35,008 nt of DNA. It comes from Nocardia cyriacigeorgica NBRC 100375 (GTDB lineage Bacteria > Actinomycetota > Actinomycetes > Mycobacteriales > Mycobacteriaceae). The stretch spans positions 1 to 35,008 of the forward strand of contig NZ_BAFY01000124.1 of NCBI RefSeq assembly GCF_000308555.1, read 5' to 3'. The position numbers and the translations under genes are program-made. This document shows, in pieces, positions 1 through 6,585 of this stretch (position 1 is the first letter of the stretch; each line of letters starts with the position of its first letter). A model generated the notes under the pieces. That model saw only the letters and a list, made by a program, of their open reading frames with translations. It had not been told where the DNA came from and made no database searches.

Positions 1-740
1 CTGAGCAGCGCCAGCGCCGTCGACTCGAAGACCACCGCCAACTCCGACTGCACGCGCCGCAGCTTGCGCCGAGCCGCCACCCGGGTATCGACTCGTAGGT
101 TGCGTTCGTCGGGATGCGGTGGAATGTAGAGCGCCACCACCTGATAGCGCTCGGCGACCGGTATCCCCGACTGGAGTGCCAGCGCGGCGTGTGAGCGGCC
201 GCTGAGCAGCGCCGAGGCGAGGGTCTGGCTGGCGGTCTGATGTTCGCGGGCGACCAGCTGCTGTTCCTTGACATAGGCGTCGGCGACCGCGGCGGAAATG
301 GCTTCGAGCAGTTCGAGGATCAGATCGCTCGCGGCGAGAACCTCGTCGATCTCGGTGGCCGCGGCGCGCGCGGTGACGAGCCCGAAAGCGATGCGCACGC
401 CTTCGTGATACGCGCGCAGGATGGTGCCGAGCGGCACTCCTTCACGGGCCCACTGCGCGGCGGCGGAGCGGACCTCGGTGAAGGCGTTGTCATCGGGAAG
501 GGCGCGCCGGTCGAACATTTCGGCCGCCAGGGCCAGGCAGTAGCGCGTCACCTCGGTGACGTCGCCGCGCATCTGCTCCCCCGGGAGCGTGCGGCAGGGC
601 GCGACGCAGGTGGCGAAGTAGTCGACCATCCGCGCGGCGACACGGTCGGTGTTCTGTAGTGGCACCGAAGCCGGCTGCCCGCCGATTTCGAGGACCGTGT
701 CGTTGTCGCCGACCGAGAGGTCGAGCGCGGAAAAGCTCAT
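1..740 (-). CDS. PucR-type transcriptional regulator, C-terminal part outside window
   Basis: Reading leftwards from ATG at 740, an open frame runs off the window edge, giving about 246 residues. The sequence contains WAREGVPLGTILRAYHEG and LVAREHQTASQTLASALL, both closely matched in the protein at 14184-15182. This is the N-terminal half seen in actinobacterial PucR-family regulators (RsbRD-like N-terminal domain followed by a middle domain); the helix-turn-helix would lie beyond the window. The ligand is unknown. The gene is read away from the small gene at 889-1146. Family assignment is by recognised motifs and internal comparison; the full length cannot be judged. Confidence 0.75.
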   Translation of the reverse strand, partial: MSFSALDLSVGDNDTVLEIGGQPASVPLQNTDRVAARMVDYFATCVAPCRTLPGEQMRGDVTEVTRYCLALAAEMFDRRALPDDNAFTEVRSAAAQWAREGVPLGTILRAYHEGVRIAFGLVTARAAATEIDEVLAASDLILELLEAISAAVADAYVKEQQLVAREHQTASQTLASALLSGRSHAALALQSGIPVAERYQVVALYIPPHPDERNLRVDTRVAARRKLRRVQSELAVVFESTALALL

Positions 741-888
741 GTAGTTGCTCCGTTGCCACCTCGGATGCCGACCGACAACATCCGGTTCGTTCGCCTCACT
801 ATACGAGCGGGCGAGCAACGTGAAAGGTGTTCGTCTCAGATCGGCCGAACTGGTGGCGCGACCGCCGATTTCGCCGACGGGTAGCCGA

Positions 889-1146
889 TCACTCGTCGTC
901 GAGGCCGGCCGACAGATAGGCGGCGGCGGCGAGCCACTGCCTGCAGCGCGGGCCGTGTACCTCGTGGACGCGCAGGATTTCGCGGGCCTGCCGGTAGGTG
1001 AGGCCCGGCGGTTCGGAACCGCAATCGGCGGTGGCTGGTTCCGGTGCCGGGTAGTGGCGCAGGGCATCGGGAAGGTGCCGCAGGGTCTCGACGCCGGAGG
1101 AACCGGAGATCGCGACTCGGCGGGGAGTTCGGAATGGCTGGCTCAT
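889..1146 (-). CDS. Small hypothetical protein (85 aa) with an operator-bearing promoter
   Basis: An 85-residue protein starting MSQPFRTPRRVAI and ending with a more conserved-looking part, GLTYRQAREILRVHEVHG followed by CRQWLAAAAYLSAGLDDE. I do not recognise a named domain. The start at 1146 is chosen over an in-frame ATG at 1164 because GAGGGG sits 8 nt upstream of it. No signal peptide or membrane segment is visible. A TTGCAT/TAAACT promoter overlapping the palindrome at 1258-1275 lies 90-120 bp upstream, which links the gene to the DUF397-XRE pair at 1926-3121. GC-rich shadow frames on the other strand lack ribosome-binding sites. Confidence 0.6.
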   Translation of the reverse strand: MSQPFRTPRRVAISGSSGVETLRHLPDALRHYPAPEPATADCGSEPPGLTYRQAREILRVHEVHGPRCRQWLAAAAYLSAGLDDE

Positions 1147-1236
1147 TTCGACCGCCCCTCGCATCAGAACGTGGGGGGAGGTGTGAATGGCGACGTCGGC
1201 GGGAACTCCGGCGTACCTCCCCGATTCTCATGATCG

Positions 1237-1266
1237 AGTTTAAGTGTCTGTAGCTTGCAAATGCAA
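1237..1266 (-). promoter_or_regulatory. Predicted promoter of the 85-aa gene
   Basis: On the minus strand, TTGCAT (1266-1261) is followed after 18 bp by TAAACT (1242-1237), giving a leader of roughly 85 nt before the start at 1146. The -35 hexamer lies inside the palindrome at 1258-1275. The same arrangement, TTGCAT-18 bp-TAGACT, occurs at 3683-3654 in front of the other small gene, which strengthens both calls. No start site is measured. Confidence 0.55.
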
Positions 1267-1275
1267 GTACATTTG
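1258..1275. promoter_or_regulatory. Palindromic operator, copy 1
   Basis: CAAATG (1258-1263) and CATTTG (1270-1275) form a perfect inverted repeat around the spacer CAAGTA. Copies with the same core occur at 1851-1868 (spacer CAAGAA) and 3675-3692 (CAGATG/CATCTG, spacer CAAGCA). All three lie upstream of small genes in one 3-kb region and I found no further copy in the window. It is likely bound by the XRE protein encoded at 2234-3121; that link is inference. Confidence 0.65.
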
Positions 1276-1828
1276 TAGCTTACATTGAAGAGAACACTTC
1301 GCCGCCGGCCGAGCGGGCGGCCGCTGATCGATGCTGTGTCGCAGGCGGATTCCCGACCGCCGGGAGTCCGCGAGACCTAGTCATACACGGGGAATAGCCC
1401 GCGGGCGCCGATCTGTGCGCACGTCGTCGTTTCGTGACCGAGATGAGGCCGCGCGGCGATCAGTCGCTCGCATTCGCCCTGGTGGGGGCGCCGACGACGG
1501 CATGGTGCCTGCCTGGGCGACGGTGGCCCTGCTCGTCATCATTCGCGGTGTCCGCGCTGGACAGGTGATCATGTCGGCCGCCGTCCGCTGGTAGCGGTCC
1601 ATGCGCTCCCTCCGCCGCGATCTGTCGCCGAACGTCGGCCCCGGCATCCACCCGAACTGCCGCTGGGTCGCTATTTCATTGCGGCAGTGAGCAATTCGCT
1701 CCGCACGTTGGACCTGCGCGAGACACTTGCCGGATGCGGCTTCGTCGGCGCCGCAACCAGTGTCCGGGCCGGTTGCGCCGAGGTCGCGGAAGGGGTCCGA
1801 ATTCGCGGGCGCGCGCGGGCGCGCGCCG

Positions 1829-1837
1829 TGCTATCGT
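1829..1837 (+). promoter_or_regulatory. Possible extended -10 element for the DUF397-XRE operon
   Basis: TGC followed by TATCGT (1832-1837) resembles an extended -10 and would place the start of transcription near 1844, inside the operator array at 1839-1880. That position fits autorepression. No good -35 is visible in the GC tract upstream, so the call is weak. Confidence 0.35.
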
Positions 1838-1838
1838 C

Positions 1839-1880
1839 CAGATGGGTGTGCAAATGCAAGAACATTTGCGTGTGCATCTG
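1839..1880. promoter_or_regulatory. Four-half-site operator array of the DUF397-XRE operon
   Basis: Four hexamers stand at exact 12-bp steps: CAGATG at 1839, CAAATG at 1851, CATTTG at 1863 and CATCTG at 1875. The outer pair and the inner pair are each perfect inverted repeats, so the whole 42-bp element is one nested palindrome with 6-bp spacers. The inner pair is the motif at 1258-1275, and the outer hexamers equal the arms of the site at 3675-3692. The array ends 45 bp before the DUF397 start. It probably binds the XRE-DUF5753 protein as two dimers. Confidence 0.7.
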
Positions 1881-1925
1881 CAAACACTGCGTCTCTGTAA
1901 ACGTCGTAACCGAGGAGTGGGTCCA

Positions 1926-2147
1926 ATGGCGGAGTCAGTCACCAACCGCGTCGCCGGAGCATGGCGCAAGAGCACGTTCAGCAATCCGAGCGGTAACTGC
2001 GTGGAAATGGCGGAGGCGACCAACAACCTGGTGGCCGTGCGCAATTCGCGCGAGCCCGACAGCGGCATCCTGTTCTACACCCGGCCCGAGATCGACGCTT
2101 TCATCCGCGGCGCGAAGGCTGGAGAGTTCGACGATCTGGCTAGCTGA
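1926..2147 (+). CDS. DUF397 domain protein
   Basis: A 73-residue protein beginning MAESVTNRVAGAWRKSTFS, followed by NPSGNCVEMAE, VAVRNSREPDSG and a C-terminal YTRPEIDAFIRGAKAGEFD. This is the usual DUF397 pattern (W-x-K-S-x-x-S, G-x-C-V-E, V-R-D/N-S, F-x-x-G). The start at 1926 has GAGGAG 8 nt upstream; a longer in-frame reading back to 1734 would translate the operator array and is rejected. It lies 86 bp before an XRE-DUF5753 gene. Such pairs are widespread in actinomycetes (for example the Scr1/Scr2-type pair of Streptomyces), where the DUF397 protein is thought to modulate its XRE partner. Confidence 0.92.
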   Translation: MAESVTNRVAGAWRKSTFSNPSGNCVEMAEATNNLVAVRNSREPDSGILFYTRPEIDAFIRGAKAGEFDDLAS

Positions 2148-2171
2148 GAGGTAGCATGGGCCGTCGGTGCG

Positions 2172-2200
2172 GTGTGTTCACGGTCTCAGTTGTGACACAC
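2172..2200 (+). promoter_or_regulatory. Imperfect inverted repeat between DUF397 and XRE genes
   Basis: GTGTG (2172-2176) plus TCAC (2178-2181) pair with GTGA (2192-2195) plus CACAC (2196-2200), with one bulged T and a 10-nt loop. It lies in the 86-bp gap before the XRE start and could be an attenuating hairpin that lowers XRE relative to DUF397 expression, or a binding site. It does not contain the CAAATG/CATTTG core of the neighbouring operators. Confidence 0.3.
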
Positions 2201-2233
2201 TGTGGGTAAATCCCGAGTATCGGAGACGACTCC

Positions 2234-3121
2234 ATGATCGCAGAGCCCGATGACGATGGTCGTGTGCAATCCGTTGTCGCGGAACGTGGTCCGACGGTGC
2301 TACGGATCGCCCTCGGTGGCCAGCTACGCAAGCTGCGGGAGGGCAAGGGCATCACTCGCGAGGCAGCGGGCGACGCCATCCGCGGCTCACACGCCAAGAT
2401 CAGCCGGCTCGAACTCGGGCGCACCGGCTTCAAGGAACGGGACATCCGGGATCTGCTCACCCTCTACGGCGTCCATGATCCCGACGAGCGCGAGTCGTTC
2501 CTGGAACTCGCGCGCAAAGCGAACGAACCAGGATGGTGGCACCGCTACAGCGACCTGCTTCCGTCCTGGTTCGGCACCTATCTGGGGCTCGAGCAGGCCG
2601 CCACCAAAATCCGCACCTATGAGGCGCATCTGGTGCCCGGCCTGCTGCAGACCCCGGAATACACGCGGGCGGTGGTCACCCTCGGGTACGAGGACGCCGA
2701 CACCGATCGCCGCGTCGCGGTGCGTCAGCGCAGGCAGGAAATCCTGCACCGCTCGGATCCGCCCTTCGTGTGGGCGGTGATCGACGAGGCCGCGCTGCAC
2801 CGCCCGGTCGGCGGCGCCGACGTGCATCGTGCGCAGATGCACCATCTCGTCGAACTGGCCCAGCTGCCCAACGTCACCATTCAGGTGGTTCCCTACTCGG
2901 CGGGTGAACACGCCGCGGCGGGCAGCTCGTTCAGCATCCTGCGCTTCGCCGAGCCCGAGTTGCCCGACATCGTCTACCTCGAGCATCTGACCAGCGCGCT
3001 GTACCTGGACCGCCGCGAGGATCTGGCGCTGTACCTGTCGGTGATGGACCGGCTCAGTGTGCAGGCCGCCCGGCCGGAACGGTCGATCGAGATCATCAGC
3101 GACTACGCGAAAGGCCTGTGA
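2234..3121 (+). CDS. XRE-family HTH regulator with DUF5753 domain
   Basis: A 295-residue cytoplasmic DNA-binding protein. An N-terminal XRE helix-turn-helix spans about residues 22-82, including LGGQLRKLREGKGITREAAG and IRGSHAKISRLELGRTGF. The DUF5753 domain follows from about residue 105, recognised by WFGTYLGLEQAATKIRTYE, the VPGLLQTPEYTRAV motif, RRQEIL, and FSILRFAEPELPDIVYLEH. ATG at 2234 has GGAG 8 nt upstream. It is co-oriented with and probably co-transcribed with the DUF397 gene. It is the natural candidate to bind the palindromes at 1258, 1839 and 3675. Its paralogue at 10974-11927 has no such sites nearby. The family is certain; the target sites are inferred. Confidence 0.93.
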   Translation: MIAEPDDDGRVQSVVAERGPTVLRIALGGQLRKLREGKGITREAAGDAIRGSHAKISRLELGRTGFKERDIRDLLTLYGVHDPDERESFLELARKANEPGWWHRYSDLLPSWFGTYLGLEQAATKIRTYEAHLVPGLLQTPEYTRAVVTLGYEDADTDRRVAVRQRRQEILHRSDPPFVWAVIDEAALHRPVGGADVHRAQMHHLVELAQLPNVTIQVVPYSAGEHAAAGSSFSILRFAEPELPDIVYLEHLTSALYLDRREDLALYLSVMDRLSVQAARPERSIEIISDYAKGL

Positions 3122-3140
3122 GCGCGGACACGGAAACACT

Positions 3141-3179
3141 ACGGCCGTGAACGCTTGACGGGCAAGCGATCACGGCCGT
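3141..3179. terminator. Bidirectional terminator hairpin
   Basis: ACGGCCGTGA (3141-3150) pairs perfectly with TCACGGCCGT (3170-3179). After an A/A mismatch, CGCTTG (3152-3157) pairs with CAAGCG (3163-3168) around a 5-nt loop. It lies between the XRE stop and the stop of the convergent gene at 3246, as expected for a shared actinobacterial terminator without a T-run. Confidence 0.85.
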
Positions 3180-3245
3180 CATATCGCGCGACCGCGAAGA
3201 CACCGGCCGTGGCCGGGTGGCATCGCAAGTCGAGCCGGGTTTGCG

Positions 3246-3551
3246 CTATTCCTTGATGAAGCTGGAGGCGACGCGCCAGAAGGTCGCGCTCTGCAACGAG
3301 GTGAAATCCCAATCGTCGGCCAGTGCGTGCACATGGGTGACGATCTGGTCGATATCGAAATCGTAACGAGTTGCCGCACCGGTGGATTCGATGGCGTCGA
3401 TGACGAATTCGACGGCACTTTCCCTGGTGGGGGGCTGGATTCGCTGGCCACCGCGGGCCGAGATCGTACTCATATCAATACCGTTCGCCGACCGGGCAGC
3501 CGGTGCGGGATCGGCAATCGCGAACCGGCCGCTGGGTAATGGTTGTTGCAT
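3246..3551 (-). CDS. Small hypothetical protein (101 aa), probable member of the DUF397-XRE regulon
   Basis: A 101-residue protein starting MQQPLPSGRFAIADPAP, with a disordered-looking N-terminus and an acidic, probably helical C-terminal part (SAVEFVIDAIESTG, YDFDIDQIVTHVHALADDWDF, FWRVASSFIKE). I recognise no family. GAGGGG lies 5 nt before the ATG at 3551; an internal ATG (MSTISARGG) has no comparable ribosome-binding site. The gene is convergent with the XRE gene and shares its terminator. A predicted promoter carrying the same operator core lies about 100-140 bp upstream. It has no signal peptide or transmembrane segment. Confidence 0.65.
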   Translation of the reverse strand: MQQPLPSGRFAIADPAPAARSANGIDMSTISARGGQRIQPPTRESAVEFVIDAIESTGAATRYDFDIDQIVTHVHALADDWDFTSLQSATFWRVASSFIKE

Positions 3552-3653
3552 GAACGCCCCTCACGTCAGGCGGCAGCGAACCGATGGTGATCTCAACCGC
3601 CGGCGCGCTCACGCGGCCTTCTTGGTTGTCCCCTGTAAAGCGTTGTAGGGCTG

Positions 3654-3683
3654 AGTCTAAGTTCATGTGCCTTTCAGATGCAA
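3654..3683 (-). promoter_or_regulatory. Predicted promoter of the 101-aa gene
   Basis: On the minus strand TTGCAT (3683-3678) is followed after 18 bp by TAGACT (3659-3654). It has the same hexamer, the same spacing and a one-base-different -10 compared with the promoter at 1266-1237, and again the -35 lies within the palindrome. Predicted leader is about 95 nt to the start at 3551. Confidence 0.55.
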
Positions 3684-3692
3684 GCACATCTG
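3675..3692. promoter_or_regulatory. Palindromic operator, copy 3
   Basis: CAGATG (3675-3680) and CATCTG (3687-3692) flank the spacer CAAGCA as a perfect inverted repeat. The arms equal the outer hexamers of the array at 1839-1880, and the spacer differs by one base from those of the other copies. It covers the -35 of the promoter for the gene at 3246-3551. Confidence 0.65.
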
Positions 3693-3737
3693 CACGATCT
3701 AATGTGCGCGCGCTCTTCGGTTTTGGCGGGCAAATCC

Positions 3738-4397
3738 TCAGCGTCGCAAGGCCGCGACCGCATCGGCGACCGGCGTCGGGCCGCCGACCAGCTCGAGGGT
3801 CATGCCCGCGGTGTGGCCGGCCGGCAGCAGCGCCGCGAGTACGGCGGCGACGTCGGATCTGGCAATATCGCCGCGCTCGATTCGCGGTGGCGCGAGTGTG
3901 ACGCGGCCGGTGGCGCCGTTGTCGGTCAGCACGCCCGGACGCAGGATCGTCCAGTCGAGATCGCGGGCGCGCAGGTCGTCCTCGGCCTGGGTCTTGGCGT
4001 CGATATAGGCGGCCCAGACCTCGTCGCGGCCGGGCGCGGGCGGCAATCCAGCGCCCATGGTGGAGATCTGCAGGAACCGGCGCACGCCGACCGCTTCGGC
4101 GGCATCGGCCAGCAGCACCGAACCGTCGCGGTCCACGCTGTACTTGCGTGCGGCGGTACTGCCCGGCCCGGCGCCCGCGGCGAAGACCACGGCGTCGGAG
4201 CCCTGGACGGTCGCGGTGAGATCGGCGACGGTCGCGCGTTCGAGATCGATGACGACCGGTTCGGCGCCGACGGCGTAGACCTCGGGGGCGTGGCCGGGGT
4301 TGCGGATCAGCGCCGCGACGCTGTGACCGCGTCCGGTGAGCAATTCGGCCAGCAGAAGTGCGATCTTGCCGTGTCCGCCTGCCATGACGATGCGCAT
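3738..4397 (-). CDS. NAD(P)-binding SDR-like protein (NAD(P)H-binding / NmrA type)
   Basis: A 219-residue atypical short-chain dehydrogenase-like protein. MRIVMAGGHGKIALLLAELL is a Rossmann entry with a glycine-rich loop (GGHGKI), followed by VAALIRNPGH, GSDAVVFAAGAGP, FLQISTMGA, and LDWTILRPGVLTD, the pattern of small NAD(P)H-binding proteins related to YwnB/NmrA. The classic YxxxK is not clearly present (YIDAKTQAE is the nearest match), so enzymatic activity is uncertain. The start at 4397 is favoured over an upstream frame extension because AGGA lies 7 nt before it. It follows the lipoprotein gene on the same strand with 16 bp between them, so they are probably co-transcribed. Confidence 0.82.
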   Translation of the reverse strand: MRIVMAGGHGKIALLLAELLTGRGHSVAALIRNPGHAPEVYAVGAEPVVIDLERATVADLTATVQGSDAVVFAAGAGPGSTAARKYSVDRDGSVLLADAAEAVGVRRFLQISTMGAGLPPAPGRDEVWAAYIDAKTQAEDDLRARDLDWTILRPGVLTDNGATGRVTLAPPRIERGDIARSDVAAVLAALLPAGHTAGMTLELVGGPTPVADAVAALRR

Positions 4398-4413
4398 GGT
4401 CGTGTCCTTTCGC

Positions 4414-4965
4414 TCACCGTTCCGGTCCACCGGGGTTGCAGCGCGCCTCGACGGTGGCCAGGTAGCCGACGTCGGGCCGCCAGGGTTCCAGATTCCAGCT
4501 GGGCTTGTCGGGTGCGACGATGCGGGCCCAGTCCCAGTGGCAGATGAACTGATCCCGCATGCCTGGGCTGCCGGCCTCCGGCGACTGGGCGAGGACCTCC
4601 TGCCAGGCGCGTTCCTCGGATCCGGGGAAGGTGGTCCTGCGGCCGGCCGGCGTGGGGTGGACGAGCAGGCGGGGGCCGTCGATGTTCTCGGTCCAGACGA
4701 CGTTGTCGATCAGGGGCTGACCGGCGTAAGGGTCGACGGTCGGCGCGGAGGCCAGCGGGGTTTCGGCGGGCGCACCGAGCGGTGCGGACGCTGCTGGGCC
4801 GGTCGTGGTGGCGGGCGCGGCGGGGGTGGGTACCGCCGTTGTGCGGGCGGCGGTCGTCGTGGCGGCGGACCTGGCGGCCGGGGAGTCGTCGGAGCCGCAT
4901 CCGCTGAGCGCGAGCGCGGCCGGGATGAGCAGAGCGCAGACCGCCCCTGCGGTTGGTCGCCCCAT
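4414..4965 (-). CDS. DUF2599-domain lipoprotein
   Basis: A 183-residue lipoprotein. The signal peptide ends in a lipobox LSGC (Cys23), followed by an Ala/Thr/Pro-rich linker to about residue 75. The C-terminal domain has VVWTENIDG, CHWDWARI, and WNLEPWRPDVGY ending with CNPGG, which is the pattern of DUF2599 (PF10783). ATG at 4965 has GGAGG 8 nt upstream; the long open frame continuing beyond it is antisense to the lipase at 5122-6249. Expected location is the outer face of the cytoplasmic membrane. Function unknown. It is divergent from the lipase and probably co-transcribed with the SDR gene. Confidence 0.85.
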   Translation of the reverse strand: MGRPTAGAVCALLIPAALALSGCGSDDSPAARSAATTTAARTTAVPTPAAPATTTGPAASAPLGAPAETPLASAPTVDPYAGQPLIDNVVWTENIDGPRLLVHPTPAGRRTTFPGSEERAWQEVLAQSPEAGSPGMRDQFICHWDWARIVAPDKPSWNLEPWRPDVGYLATVEARCNPGGPER

Positions 4966-5121
4966 CTGCCGATCCTCCCGGTCTCGTCGCCGGCACTGTC
5001 TGCCCGGTCCGACCGAGCTTAGTGGTTGCGGTGACCGATGGCCCGAACGCACCGCCACGGGCGCGCATCCCACCGATTGTGGTGTCTTGCCCGTGTGGCC
5101 GCCGACGGCGATAGTCGGTCG

Positions 5122-6249
5122 GTGACGCGGATTCGGATCTCGACGGTGACAGCGGGCGCCGTGCTGGCGGTGACCGTTGTGCTGGCGAATCCGGTGGCCG
5201 CCGCGGCGGCGGAGGCGCCGGGCGCGCTCATCGGGGCGGTGGAGTTGTCGGGACGGCTGTCGGTGCCTGCGGCGGCGTCGGCGCAACGATTGACCTATTG
5301 GTCTCGGGGCCCGCGTGCGCCGATGCAGAGTACGGCGGCGGTGTATCTGCCGCCGGGCCCGGCGCCGGCGGGTGGCTGGCCGATCGTGGCCTACGCGCAC
5401 GGTTCGGTCGGTATCGCCGATCATTGCGCGTTCACCGAAAACCCTCGCGACTACTACCTGGATACTCTCTATCCCCGGCTGCTCGAGGCCGGATACGCGG
5501 TGGTGATCTCCGATTACGTCGGGCTGGGAACACCGGGAACCCATCCGTATCTGGACGGGCCGTCGCAGGCGCGCAGTGTGATCGACGGTGTGCGGGCCGC
5601 GCGTTCGGCCTTCCCCGAACTCAGCTCCCGGTGGGCGGTGCTCGGCCAATCCCAGGGCGGGCAGACCGCGCTGTTCACCGCGCATATCGCCCCTGCCGAC
5701 GCCCCCGAACTCGATTTCCGTGGTGCCGCGGCGACCGGTGCGCCGTCGAATCTGGAGCTGGCGGTGCCGCTGGCCGGCCCGTGGATTCCCCGGCTGCCGT
5801 TGCGGCGCACCACCACATATTTCGGCCTGCTGCTCGCCGGCTTGCGGGTCACCACACCCGAACTCGATATCGACAGCTACCTGACCCCGGTGGGACAGGA
5901 TGTGCTGCGGATTGTGGAGTCCGAGTGCGTCCCCGAAGCCGCCGCGCGGGTCGATGAGATCGCCATCGGTGCGATGCTGAAGCGCCCACTCGACGATCCG
6001 GCGCTGTGGGCGGCCGCCGAGGCGATGATGCGGATACCGACCTCGGGCTACACGACGCCGTTGTTCGTGGCTCAGGGTCTCACCGATCGGGAGGTGCCCG
6101 CGCCGTTGAGCGCGAAACTCATCGCCGAGCTGCACGCCTCGGGAACCGATATGCAGGTGGGGGTGTATCCGGGCGATCACCTCGAGGCCGCCGATCAAGC
6201 CTTACCGGATGTGCTGGTGTTCCTGCATCGCATCCTCGGCAATGGGTGA
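5122..6249 (+). CDS. Secreted lipase/esterase of the alpha/beta-hydrolase fold
   Basis: A 375-residue exported hydrolase. A signal peptide (VTRIRISTVTAGAV then VVLANPVAAAAAEAPG) is followed by VAYAHGSVGIADHC, the nucleophile motif GQSQGG (Ser177), LTDREVP (Asp322) and GDHLEA (His353), a complete triad in order. This is the secretory lipase (LIP, PF03583) type of fold common in Nocardia. GTG at 5122 is preferred because it places the signal peptide at the N-terminus; an in-frame ATG at 5038 would add 28 residues. Neither has a strong ribosome-binding site. Likely substrates are acylglycerols or other esters outside the cell. Confidence 0.82.
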   Translation: MTRIRISTVTAGAVLAVTVVLANPVAAAAAEAPGALIGAVELSGRLSVPAAASAQRLTYWSRGPRAPMQSTAAVYLPPGPAPAGGWPIVAYAHGSVGIADHCAFTENPRDYYLDTLYPRLLEAGYAVVISDYVGLGTPGTHPYLDGPSQARSVIDGVRAARSAFPELSSRWAVLGQSQGGQTALFTAHIAPADAPELDFRGAAATGAPSNLELAVPLAGPWIPRLPLRRTTTYFGLLLAGLRVTTPELDIDSYLTPVGQDVLRIVESECVPEAAARVDEIAIGAMLKRPLDDPALWAAAEAMMRIPTSGYTTPLFVAQGLTDREVPAPLSAKLIAELHASGTDMQVGVYPGDHLEAADQALPDVLVFLHRILGNG

Positions 6250-6261
6250 GCCGCCCATGGG

Positions 6262-6286
6262 CACTGGCACTGTCAATGCCAGAGTG
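6262..6286. terminator. Possible terminator hairpin between convergent genes
   Basis: CACTGGCA (6262-6269) can pair with TGCCAGAGTG (6277-6286) with one bulge and a 7-nt loop. It lies just after the lipase stop and overlaps the stop of the convergent gene at 6273. The stem is short, so the call is weak. Confidence 0.35.
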
Positions 6287-6515
6287 AACTACACGGCAGG
6301 CGGCGCAGCCCGGGCCGGATCATGCCGTCGACGGTGACGGTGAGCCCGGCATGGACTGCGGCCGAGGTGAATTCCCATGCCTCGGTTTTGGTGGCCGCGT
6401 ACTCGAGGATCAGCGCGTCTTCGGGCGTCGGTCCGTCGAAGTAGACGGTGACGCGCCGGGTCGGCATCTCCGTGGGGTGGGTGCGGTAGGCGAATGCGTG
6501 TGCTGTGCCGTCCAT
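6273..6515 (-). CDS. Small hypothetical protein (80 aa)
   Basis: An 80-residue protein starting MDGTAHAFAYRTHPTEMP and containing RRVTVYFDGPTPEDALI, YAATKTEAWEFTSAAVHAG, and TVTVDGMIRPGL. The alternation suggests a small alpha/beta fold, but I recognise no family. AAGGAG lies 8 nt before the ATG at 6515, which decides this start over one 18 nt upstream. It is convergent with the lipase at 5122 and divergent from the lipase at 6795. No signal peptide or membrane segment. Confidence 0.65.
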   Translation of the reverse strand: MDGTAHAFAYRTHPTEMPTRRVTVYFDGPTPEDALILEYAATKTEAWEFTSAAVHAGLTVTVDGMIRPGLRRLPCSSLWH

Positions 6516-6585
6516 GTCACCGTCTCCTTCCACGGCACCGGGATCGGCGCCGTTATCTGTGACGGTAAGTCCTCACCATTGCCGA

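Larger units (their letters stand above)
1147..1925. other. Gene-poor stretch between the 85-aa gene and the DUF397 gene
   Basis: About 780 bp with no convincing gene. Its ends carry regulatory DNA: the site at 1258-1275 and the operator array at 1839-1880. Open frames in the middle are Arg-rich, have no ribosome-binding site and match nothing I recognise. An alternating G/C tract lies at about 1805-1828, directly before the array. A short non-coding RNA cannot be excluded. Confidence 0.6.

Noticed and set aside
745..1233. 162-residue plus-strand frame over the 85-aa gene
   Set aside because: No ribosome-binding site and shadow-like composition; the minus-strand gene has a well-placed ribosome-binding site and an operator-linked promoter.
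1687..2154. Plus-strand frame encoding a Cys-rich run near residues 55-70
   Set aside because: The repeated Cys codons come from translating the periodic operator array in a third frame; there is no ribosome-binding site and the frame runs out of phase through the DUF397 gene.
3475..3687. Minus-strand frame (70 aa) over the leader of the 101-aa gene
   Set aside because: Its possible starts lie upstream of the predicted transcription start near 3647 and there is no ribosome-binding site.
4965..6198. Upstream part of a 594-residue minus-strand frame ending in the DUF2599 lipoprotein
   Set aside because: It is antisense to the lipase at 5122-6249; the lipoprotein signal and ribosome-binding site fix the start at 4965.
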